A stretch of DNA of 41,672 bases from Flavobacteriaceae bacterium (lineage in GTDB: Bacteria > Bacteroidota > Bacteroidia > Flavobacteriales > Flavobacteriaceae), in contig JAKITV010000021.1 in NCBI GenBank assembly GCA_021647885.1, forward strand, positions 1 through 41,672, written 5' to 3'. A program made the position numbers and the translations under genes. Positions 24,774 through 32,187 of this stretch are shown one piece after another; the stretch's first letter is position 1; each line of letters begins with the position of its first letter. Below the pieces are notes generated by a model, which saw nothing but the letters and a program-made list of their open reading frames with translations, was not told the origin of the DNA and ran no database searches.

Positions 24774-26144
24774 ATGATTACTGAACTAATTCAAACCCAA
24801 AAAAACTATTTTTTAACTGGTGAAACAAAATCTGTTGCTTTCAGAAAAAAGGCATTATTACGTTTGAAAGCTGAAATCATTAAGTGTGAAAAAGATATTA
24901 TTGATGCGCTTTATAAAGATTTAAAAAAGCCTGAATTTGAGTCGGTTTTAACTGAAACTGAAGTTGTACTCGGAGAGCTTAATTTAACCATTAAAAACCT
25001 AAATGCTTGGGCAAAGCCAAAACGTGTTTTCCCGTCAATGTTAAACTTTCCGTCAACCGATAAAATATATTCTGAACCTTATGGAAATACGCTCATTATT
25101 TCACCTTGGAACTATCCTTATCAGTTGGCCTTATCTCCTTTAATTGGAGCTGTTGCAGCTGGAAATACTGTAGTTTTAAAACCCAGTGAGCTTGCATCAC
25201 ATACTTCAAAAATACTCGAAGATATTATAACAACCGTATTTGAGACTAAACATGTTAGCGTTGTGCAAGGCGATGCAACTATTGCCCAAGAACTTTTAGA
25301 AAAACGTTGGGATTATATTTTCTTTACAGGAAGTGTTGCTGTTGGTAAAATTGTTGCCAAAGCTGCAGCCGAACATTTAACTCCTACAACATTAGAGCTT
25401 GGTGGGAAAAACCCTTGTATCATCGATGAATCAGCTAATATAAAATTGACAGCAAAACGTATTGTTTGGGGAAAATTTTTAAATGCTGGACAAACCTGTA
25501 TTGCTCCAGACTATATACTTATTCATGATTCGGTAAAACAACAATTTATAGATGCTATGCAATCTGAAATTGAAACAGCTTTCACTAAAAACCCAGAAGC
25601 ATCAAAAGACCTTGCAAGAATAGTAAATGAGCGAAATTTTAATCGCCTATTAACTATGCTACAAAATGAAACTATAGTTATTGGTGGAAAGACAAATGCA
25701 AACGAGTTGTACATTTCACCAACTGTTATAGATGAACCAAATTTAGACAGCGAAGTGATGAAGGGTGAAATTTTTGGACCAATTCTTCCTGTTTTAAGCT
25801 ATCTAAATGAAGTCGATCTCAATACTATTATTTCAAAATATGATAAACCCTTGTCGTTATATGTTTTTAGTACTAATAATGCATTTGCTAAAAAAATGAT
25901 CTCAACTTATTCTTTTGGTGGTGGTGCAATAAATGATACTGTTATTCATTTTTCAAACCATAGATTGCCTTTTGGAGGTGTTGGTCATAGTGGTATGGGA
26001 GCCTATCATGGCAAACGTTCTTTTGATACATTCTCTCATAAAAAAGCGGTTGTAAAAAAAGGGAATTGGCTAGATATCTCTATACGTTATGCTCCTTATA
26101 AAGGAAAAACAAAACTTATAAAATTCTTTTTAAAATATTTTTAA
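24774..26144 (+). CDS. Aldehyde dehydrogenase family protein (class 3-like)
   Basis: NAD(P)-dependent oxidation of aldehydes to acids, likely of aliphatic or aromatic aldehydes in the class 3/YwdH group. 456 residues from ATG 24774, the right length for this short class; a TTG at 24726 would add 16 residues and overlap the previous gene. Motifs: SPWNYPYQLALSPL (110-123), FTGSVAVGKIV (184-194), LELGGKNP (207-214) with E208, GQTC with catalytic C242, and EIFGPILPV. The C-terminus after about 430 is basic and hydrophobic, as in membrane-associated class 3 enzymes. It is convergent with the kinase gene, 5 bases apart. Confidence 0.92.
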   Translation: MITELIQTQKNYFLTGETKSVAFRKKALLRLKAEIIKCEKDIIDALYKDLKKPEFESVLTETEVVLGELNLTIKNLNAWAKPKRVFPSMLNFPSTDKIYSEPYGNTLIISPWNYPYQLALSPLIGAVAAGNTVVLKPSELASHTSKILEDIITTVFETKHVSVVQGDATIAQELLEKRWDYIFFTGSVAVGKIVAKAAAEHLTPTTLELGGKNPCIIDESANIKLTAKRIVWGKFLNAGQTCIAPDYILIHDSVKQQFIDAMQSEIETAFTKNPEASKDLARIVNERNFNRLLTMLQNETIVIGGKTNANELYISPTVIDEPNLDSEVMKGEIFGPILPVLSYLNEVDLNTIISKYDKPLSLYVFSTNNAFAKKMISTYSFGGGAINDTVIHFSNHRLPFGGVGHSGMGAYHGKRSFDTFSHKKAVVKKGNWLDISIRYAPYKGKTKLIKFFLKYF

Positions 26145-26149
26145 TCTAA

Positions 26150-26947
26150 CTAAAAAGCATACTCTAGCTTAAGAGTTACGCCTTTATTTGGTTTTGTATC
26201 AATTTGTAGTTTGGCATTTATAAGTTTGGCTCTACTTTTCATGTTTATTAGACCAGAACCTTTAACAACTTTATCTAAATCAAAACCTTTACCATCATCT
26301 GATGCAGTTATTTTCAGCATTTCCGGTAAATAATGCAATGTCACCTTCAGGTTTTTGGCTTCGGAGTATTTAACCGAGTTTGAGAAAAATTCCTGTAAAA
26401 TCCTAAAAATAATAATTTCGTGTTTCTTATTTTTTAAATCTACTTTGTCTCCTTTAGTATGTAATTCGGCACTGGCAAATTTCATTCGTTTTATGCGATC
26501 TAACTCATTGGTTATAGATTTTTCAAACCCAATGTTAAGTATAACTTCGTTATTTAAAGTCCTGGAAAGCGTTCTTATTTCTTGAATGCTTTGCTTTACA
26601 ACATCTTTTGTGTCGTCTAATTTCTCTTTTAAATGCTCTTCTACTTGTGTAGATAATAAATTAAGTTGCATACTTGCAAAAGACAAGAGTTGACCAACAT
26701 TATCGTGAAGCTCCCAACCAATATTTTTGAGCGTTTGTTCTTGTATTTCTGTTTGAGCTTTTGTGATTTCTTCTTCAAACTCCTGTTGTTGTTTTATTTT
26801 ATCCAATAACAATTTATTTTTGCGTTTTTGAAACACCATAAAAAACACAATAACCAATGTGGTTACAATAATTAATACTGCAAGCATATATACCAACAAA
26901 TACCTTTCGGCATCTGTACTTACTAATTGTTCTGCGGTTTGCACCAT
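26150..26947 (-). CDS. Sensor histidine kinase, NarX/DesK type
   Basis: 265-residue membrane-anchored kinase. One transmembrane helix (about 17-40), a coiled-coil-like linker (42-75), then the HisKA_3 phosphoacceptor segment WELHDNVGQLLSF with H81, and an ATPase domain with N-box residue N190 (EFFSNSVKYSE), DDGKGFDL (217-224) and GSGLINMKSRA (230-240). This class normally partners a LuxR/NarL-type response regulator, but none is in the window. The ATG lies 25 bases inside the upstream seven-helix gene, so the two are tightly coupled and the membrane protein may act as its sensor. Confidence 0.9.
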   Translation of the reverse strand: MVQTAEQLVSTDAERYLLVYMLAVLIIVTTLVIVFFMVFQKRKNKLLLDKIKQQQEFEEEITKAQTEIQEQTLKNIGWELHDNVGQLLSFASMQLNLLSTQVEEHLKEKLDDTKDVVKQSIQEIRTLSRTLNNEVILNIGFEKSITNELDRIKRMKFASAELHTKGDKVDLKNKKHEIIIFRILQEFFSNSVKYSEAKNLKVTLHYLPEMLKITASDDGKGFDLDKVVKGSGLINMKSRAKLINAKLQIDTKPNKGVTLKLEYAF

Positions 26948-27639
26948 ATTAAAGCAAATGTAAACATTGAATACATAAAAATATTAGCAAATAACTTTAT
27001 TTGCCATTTAAGTATGACGAAATCCCAATCGGCAGTCGAGCTATAAACATCATAAAACACTAAAGGTGTGGTAACTAAAAACCAAATTAATAATGTAGTG
27101 CTTATATAAAAATCAATAGACTTATAAAACGTTAGAATTGTGTCACTCTTTAAAATTTCAATAAAATATAGTATGACACATAAAATTATAACAAAAGCTC
27201 CAAAAATTCTGATAAAAGAAATACTGGAGTTAAAAAATGCATACCAATGTGTAGCAATATAAATGATTGAACTTAAAAAGAATAAGATACTACTAAACTT
27301 GATAATCTTGATATATAATTTGGTTTTCAATATTTTTCGATAATAAAAAGAAAAGAACATAGCACTACCAATAGTCCAAAAAATAGTAAACCACCAACGA
27401 TTACGTTCAAAAACTGTCCCTTTAACGGCATCCTTAAAATCGCTTAAAAACCCATATTTAGCAAAGTATCCTGGATAACTTCCAATTAGCTCAACCAAAG
27501 ATACATAGACTAAAAAAAAAATAAAATATCTAGCAGCAGAGTGCTTGTACCTATTAAATAACAACAACCCTGTGATAGCCGCCATTATTTCAACAGCATG
27601 TGTTAGTAATGAATAATTTTCTCTTAAAAATTCTTCCAC
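26923..27639 (-). CDS. Seven-helix membrane protein, possible sensor partner of the kinase
   Basis: 238 residues with about seven hydrophobic helices (near 11-28, 36-56, 88-105, 111-131, 138-160, 178-198 and 212-232) and almost no large loops. No enzymatic motif. The first codon is GTG: a stop lies immediately upstream in frame and the next Met is inside the first helix. It begins 13 bases after the preceding gene and overlaps the kinase gene by 25 bases. This layout suggests a separate sensing subunit for the kinase; that role is inference. Confidence 0.7.
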   Translation of the reverse strand: MEEFLRENYSLLTHAVEIMAAITGLLLFNRYKHSAARYFIFFLVYVSLVELIGSYPGYFAKYGFLSDFKDAVKGTVFERNRWWFTIFWTIGSAMFFSFYYRKILKTKLYIKIIKFSSILFFLSSIIYIATHWYAFFNSSISFIRIFGAFVIILCVILYFIEILKSDTILTFYKSIDFYISTTLLIWFLVTTPLVFYDVYSSTADWDFVILKWQIKLFANIFMYSMFTFALIWCKPQNN

Positions 27640-27652
27640 CTAAATCAAAAAA

Positions 27653-28159
27653 TTATTGTTGTGGATAGTTCGCATTTGGTGGCTCACCATCTTTTCCTCC
27701 ATTTAACCCTGGACCTCCTGAAATATCACCTCCTCCACCTTGTAGTGATACATTTAGCATACTTCCTTGAGATATGGATTTTGTTCCTGTTGGCACTAAA
27801 AACATTGTTGTGTAGCCAACTTCCTCTTTAACATCTGCATGAGCTCCCAAATAAACACGTACACCATCCATAGTATATCCTAATTCTCTAGATTGATTTT
27901 CGGCATACTTTAAATAGTTCTTCATATCTTCTAAAGAATACCAAGACGAGCGATTGTCTGGTTTTTTAACAATAGAATCGCTAATTAATGCATGTCTTGA
28001 ATTAAAAGCTTGATCTAATGCTTTTGCTTCATCAGGCGTAATCAACCCTTTAGGTTTAACAATCTCTTCTTCTAAAGTGACTTCTTGTTCATTAAAATAG
28101 AAATAAGACACTCCCACGCCAATTACAATACCAAAAAATAAAAATACTAGTTTTTTCAT
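27653..28159 (-). CDS. Single-pass membrane protein of unknown function
   Basis: 168 residues from ATG 28159; a GTG 24 bases upstream is less likely. Residues 3-21 are a membrane anchor or uncleaved signal. The soluble part contains LITPDEAKALDQAFNSRH, then WYSLEDMKNYLKYAENQSRE and MDGVRVYLGAHADVKEEVGY, which look conserved in flavobacteria but have no known function. The last ~40 residues are a Gly/Pro/Asn-rich flexible tail. It is first in a three-gene unit with the seven-helix protein and kinase, and could be an outside-facing sensor component. Confidence 0.65.
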   Translation of the reverse strand: MKKLVFLFFGIVIGVGVSYFYFNEQEVTLEEEIVKPKGLITPDEAKALDQAFNSRHALISDSIVKKPDNRSSWYSLEDMKNYLKYAENQSRELGYTMDGVRVYLGAHADVKEEVGYTTMFLVPTGTKSISQGSMLNVSLQGGGGDISGGPGLNGGKDGEPPNANYPQQ

Positions 28160-28204
28160 TTTGCACAAGTTTAATGTTTCCACTAATGTAGAAAAAAACG
28201 TATA

Positions 28205-28238
28205 ATAAATTATGCTAAATATCTAAGTACATAACAAA
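28205..28238 (-). promoter_or_regulatory. Possible promoter of the kinase module
   Basis: On the minus strand TTTG (28235-28238) is followed after 22 bases by TAATTTAT (28205-28212), which agrees with TAnnTTTG at six of eight positions. The predicted start would give a leader of about 40 bases. Confidence 0.35.
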
Positions 28239-28418
28239 AAAAATGAGATTAAAGGGTAATACTCTAATAATCAATAATTTAATTTTTTTTAATTTTTTTT
28301 CCTTTCACTGAAAAATAATATTTTTTACAATGCTGTTTATCAGTTAGTTAAAATCAGGTCTTTTGTCTTATATCTATTAGCGTAGCGGTCTTATATCTTT
28401 TATCGGACAACAGTGATT

Positions 28419-29267
28419 TTAGTCTATCATTTTAAAATGAATAGTATTTCCAGTAAACTTTTGAGCTAAAATATTAATGGCAGACTCACTTAACTGCAAA
28501 ACTCTTGGATAACCACCTGTTGTTTGACAATCTCTCATTAAAACCATTAGTTTTCCTGAAGGTGTAAGCTGTACAGTTCCAGGTAAAACCAACGATGTAA
28601 TAATTGGTTTTAAAGTATTTTTAAGTGTTTCTGCAAGTTGATATGCCATTCTATTATTATCTTTTGAAACCCTAAACTCTTCTGATAATAACTGCTGTTG
28701 CTGGTTTTTAGTAAGCAAATCAAATTCTGGACCTTTAAATACTTCTAATTTTTTAGTGGCAAAATGATTTGAATCAATTCGTATTGAAGCATTCTTCTTT
28801 TCGATAGATACTGAATGCTCCAAAATTGATAATTCATCATTTTCGACCAATGTAAAACCTGTTGAAACCTCTTTATACATGCTTCTGCTATTCATAATTA
28901 TCTCCGTTTGAAAACCACCAGAAACAGCTAAATAACATCTAAAACCATATTTAGGATTTCCAAAAGATAAAACGTCATTCTCTTTTACACAAATGGCATG
29001 ATTTAACATGATGGGATTGTTATTTAGTTTAGGAGAGAAATCTGCTCCAGCAATACAAATAGCAGTATCAGAACAAAATTTAAGTATTGGTCCAGACATA
29101 GTAATCTCGAGTACAGCTTCATTTTCTTTGTTGCCGAGAAGTGCATTTGCAATTCGAGCCGAATAATTGTCCATTGTACCAGAAACTGGAACACCATACT
29201 TTTGAAATCCAAAGCGACCCAAATCCTGTATTGTAGAGTAAAAACCAGCATTAATAACTTTAACCAC
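28419..29267 (-). CDS. pxpC: 5-Oxoprolinase subunit PxpC (KipA-type)
   Basis: Subunit of the ATP-dependent PxpABC 5-oxoprolinase that opens 5-oxoproline (pyroglutamate) to glutamate. 282 residues with the cyclophilin-like carboxyltransferase features: GFYSTIQDLGRFGFQKYGVP (8-27), VSGTMDNYSARIANALLGN (28-46), ICIAGADFSP, and RDCQTTGGYPRVLQLSES (about 250-267). It begins with GTG inside the last codons of pxpB (8-base overlap), so the subunits are translationally coupled. Older annotation of this family as KipA kinase regulator or allophanate hydrolase subunit 2 is less likely here because all three pxp genes are together. Confidence 0.92.
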   Translation of the reverse strand: MVKVINAGFYSTIQDLGRFGFQKYGVPVSGTMDNYSARIANALLGNKENEAVLEITMSGPILKFCSDTAICIAGADFSPKLNNNPIMLNHAICVKENDVLSFGNPKYGFRCYLAVSGGFQTEIIMNSRSMYKEVSTGFTLVENDELSILEHSVSIEKKNASIRIDSNHFATKKLEVFKGPEFDLLTKNQQQQLLSEEFRVSKDNNRMAYQLAETLKNTLKPIITSLVLPGTVQLTPSGKLMVLMRDCQTTGGYPRVLQLSESAINILAQKFTGNTIHFKMID

Positions 29268-29994
29268 GAATCACCTCACTTTCCAACTGAAAAACTCCAG
29301 CATCAACTAAAGTTGTTATATCACTATGCTTTTTTTTTGTAATTGGATAAAATTGAATTTTGTCACCAGGTTTTGCAAAACATGGAGGATTTTTAGCAAT
29401 ATCAAAAAAATTAATAGGTGAATTGCCTATAATATTCCAACCTCCTGGACTTTTACAAGGATAAACTCCTGTTTGGTTTCCAGCAATTGCAACAGCACCT
29501 TTTTCAATTTGCATTCGAGGCGTTGGTTTTCTAGGAAAGTTTATAGCTTCATTTAATCCTCCTAAATATAAAAACCCAGGTAAAAATCCTATAAAGAAAA
29601 CTGTATAAATCGCTTTGGAATGTATGGCAATTATATCCTGCTTTGATATCCCTTTTTTAATAGAAATGTCTCCTAAATCTAAAGCAAATTTAGCATCATA
29701 ACACACAGGTATTTTCCATAACTTATAAATAGAATTTATTACTTTATTTTTTGATGAATAAATACTTTTAAGTTCTAATATCTTGTCATAGATATTATCT
29801 ATTGCAGTATGATAACTAACTAACATTGAGTTATATGCTAATTTAACCTCAATTAATTCTTTAAGCGTTGAATTTTCAAATTTTTCTTTAAATAATATAA
29901 TGTCTTTTAGAGTTTTTTCATCAATTTTAGAAGGCCATTCTACTAAAATAGAACGTTCTCCAAACTGCTTATATGTGAGTTTAAAATTGCTCAA
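29260..29994 (-). CDS. pxpB: 5-Oxoprolinase subunit PxpB (KipI-type)
   Basis: Partner of PxpC. 244 residues: N-terminal domain with GERSILVEWPSKID (12-25), then the conserved C-terminal block FLPGFLYLGGLNE (about 136-148), PRKPTPRMQIEKGAVAIAGN (about 153-172) and CKSPGGWNIIGNSPINFFD (about 179-197). The only start consistent with the family N-terminus is TTG at 29994, 5 bases after the pxpA stop. It overlaps pxpC by 8 bases. Confidence 0.92.
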   Translation of the reverse strand: MSNFKLTYKQFGERSILVEWPSKIDEKTLKDIILFKEKFENSTLKELIEVKLAYNSMLVSYHTAIDNIYDKILELKSIYSSKNKVINSIYKLWKIPVCYDAKFALDLGDISIKKGISKQDIIAIHSKAIYTVFFIGFLPGFLYLGGLNEAINFPRKPTPRMQIEKGAVAIAGNQTGVYPCKSPGGWNIIGNSPINFFDIAKNPPCFAKPGDKIQFYPITKKKHSDITTLVDAGVFQLESEVIRG

Positions 29995-29999
29995 AAAAG

Positions 30000-30737
30000 T
30001 TATTCAATATTAATGCGAACTTGCTCCAATTTTTCTTTTAAATCTTTAATTAATTTTACAGCTTTTGGATTATCTCCATGAATGCAAAACGTTGTTGCTT
30101 TTAGCTCTACTTCTACTCCATTTATAGTTTTTACTTTTTGTTGCTTTATCATTTTATATACATGTTCAAACATTTCATCAGAATCAGAAATAATTGCATT
30201 TTCCTTATTTCTTGAAACTAAAGTTAAATCGTCATTATAGTTTCTGTCAGCAAATGCTTCGTAAATGATAGGAATGTTTTCTTTTATAGCTAATTCAGCA
30301 ACAACAGAATTATAAGGTACAAAGAGCTTAATAGGAAGCGATATGCTTTTCATCGCTTCAATAATAACTGTTGCAATAGATGTTTTAGTTACAGCAAGGT
30401 TATATAATGCTCCATGTGGCTTAACATGATGCAACCTTGCATTTTCTTCTCTTAAAACAAACATTAAACTGTTAATCTGTTCTCTAATGGATTTAAATAA
30501 TGCTGCTGAAGATATTTCAATAGGTTTCCGTCCAAAGTTTTCCTTATCAGGGAACGAAGGATGCGCTCCTATTTTTACTCGATGCAGTTTAGCAAGCTTC
30601 ACAACAGTTCTCATGGTCTGTGAATCTCCAGCATGTCCACCACAAGCAATATTACAAGAAGATATAAAAGACATAAATTGTGTCTCGTTATTAACGCCTT
30701 CACCAACATCTACATTAATATTTATTGTTTGGTACAT
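30000..30737 (-). CDS. pxpA: 5-Oxoprolinase subunit PxpA (LamB/YcsF family)
   Basis: Subunit of the 5-oxoprolinase complex, 245 residues, normal length. LamB/YcsF signatures: NVDVGEG (8-14), SCNIACGGHAGDSQTM (27-42), KIGAHPSFPD (about 56-65), HHVKPHGALYN (about 102-112), and EAFADRNYNDD (about 159-169). ATG start. Its ATG shares a base with the stop of the Nramp-like gene (TAATG), and pxpB follows after 5 bases, so all four genes are one tightly packed operon. Confidence 0.94.
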   Translation of the reverse strand: MYQTININVDVGEGVNNETQFMSFISSCNIACGGHAGDSQTMRTVVKLAKLHRVKIGAHPSFPDKENFGRKPIEISSAALFKSIREQINSLMFVLREENARLHHVKPHGALYNLAVTKTSIATVIIEAMKSISLPIKLFVPYNSVVAELAIKENIPIIYEAFADRNYNDDLTLVSRNKENAIISDSDEMFEHVYKMIKQQKVKTINGVEVELKATTFCIHGDNPKAVKLIKDLKEKLEQVRINIE

Positions 30738-31963
30738 TATAAAAGATTAAACACTTTTAAAATACTTTTTAATCCTAAAAATATAGTAATTGCAAGAATT
30801 AGCAACCCAAAGATATTCTGTTTTAGATTATTACGATGTATTCCCAGTAAAGATTTTTTGTTCATAATCCAAAGTAAAAATCCTGCGATAACTGGTAATA
30901 ATATGCCATTTGTAACTTGTGCAAATTTTATGATTTCAATGGGTTTTATGCCTAAAGAAGAAAATAGCACTCCAAGAAAAAGTATGAATATCCAAACGCT
31001 TCTAAACTTTTTTGAGCGCATATTTGTATTCCATCCTAAACAACCTGTAGCTACATAAGCTGCTGCAAGTGGTGCTGTTATTGCACTTGTAATTCCCGCT
31101 GCAAACAAACCAATTGCCAAAAAGTATTTTGCAAAACTTCCAAAAAGAGGCTCTAATCCTTTAGCTAAATCGGAAGCATTATTTATATCTTGAGTTTGAA
31201 TTGCTGCTGCCGAAATGATAATGCACATAGATACAATTCCGCCCAATATTACGGCAACAATTGTATCTTTTCTTGCGTATTTTAAATCACTCTCTTTATG
31301 CCATTTTTCTTTTACAAGTGCCGCATGTAAAAACAGATTATAAGGCACAACTGTCGTCCCAATTAAGCCAATAATAGTGAGAATACTATCTTTTGGAAAT
31401 TTAGGAACAAACACGCTTTTAAATATTTCAGTTAGATTAGGCTTGGTCATAACAGCTGTGATTAAAAAGGCAATACTCATTAAAATAACTAAGGCCACTA
31501 ATGATTTTTCAAGGACTTTATAGTTGCCAATGTAAAGTAAGATAAAAGCAATAATACCAATTACTACACTTAAAGAGTTGATAGAAAATCCACCTAAATT
31601 GAATGAAGGGTTTTCTATAATGGTTTCTAAACCCAAAACGCCTCCACTTATATTTCCAGCTTCATAAGCTGCATTTCCAATAACAAGGGCAGACAGTATC
31701 AATAAAATTGCAAAACCTCTAAAAACTGGATGCTTAATTTCGGTTCTTATAATTTCTGATAAGCCTTTTTGAGAGATAATACCTAATCTAGCAGACATTT
31801 CTTGTAATACAATAGTTGCTATTATAGATAGCACCATTGCCCAAAGCAAGGCATAACCAAAATTTACGCCAGCAATAGTACAAAGTGTTACAGTTCCTGG
31901 GCCAATAAAGGCTGCTGCCACTAATGGTCCTGGACCAATGTTTTTAAACCAGTTTTTTATCAT
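30737..31963 (-). CDS. Nramp-like transporter lacking the canonical metal-binding residues
   Basis: 408-residue inner-membrane carrier of the Nramp family, about 11 helices. In canonical Nramp proteins helix 1 has DPGN and helix 6 has a metal-binding Met before Pro-His. Here helix 1 reads GPGT (21-24), so the Asp and Asn are Gly and Thr, and helix 6 reads TTVVPYNLFLH (203-213), so the Met is V206 and the His is Y208. A divalent-metal role is therefore doubtful. It heads the pxpABC operon, as the Nramp relative YcsG does in the Bacillus subtilis ycs-kip operon, so uptake of 5-oxoproline or a related compound is a reasonable hypothesis. ATG start. Confidence 0.88.
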   Translation of the reverse strand: MIKNWFKNIGPGPLVAAAFIGPGTVTLCTIAGVNFGYALLWAMVLSIIATIVLQEMSARLGIISQKGLSEIIRTEIKHPVFRGFAILLILSALVIGNAAYEAGNISGGVLGLETIIENPSFNLGGFSINSLSVVIGIIAFILLYIGNYKVLEKSLVALVILMSIAFLITAVMTKPNLTEIFKSVFVPKFPKDSILTIIGLIGTTVVPYNLFLHAALVKEKWHKESDLKYARKDTIVAVILGGIVSMCIIISAAAIQTQDINNASDLAKGLEPLFGSFAKYFLAIGLFAAGITSAITAPLAAAYVATGCLGWNTNMRSKKFRSVWIFILFLGVLFSSLGIKPIEIIKFAQVTNGILLPVIAGFLLWIMNKKSLLGIHRNNLKQNIFGLLILAITIFLGLKSILKVFNLL

Positions 31964-32187
31964 TTGCTAGGATATATCACGCTAATTTAAGAATTCAATA
32001 TTTAAGATTCTATAACTAATTTATAAATAGAGGACATTTTACTTTATCGATTATTAAAATCGTTAATCGTAATAAAATATTTATATCTACTAATTTTCTT
32101 ATATTTAGTGAGTTAAATATTACCGATTAACCAATCAACTTCTTCTTCCCAAACCTTAAAAGTAATTGGTTTTAAAATATTAATAAT

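Noticed and set aside
30633-31058. 141-codon plus-strand open frame across pxpA and the Nramp-like gene
   Set aside because: It crosses the junction of two confident minus-strand genes and resembles no protein.
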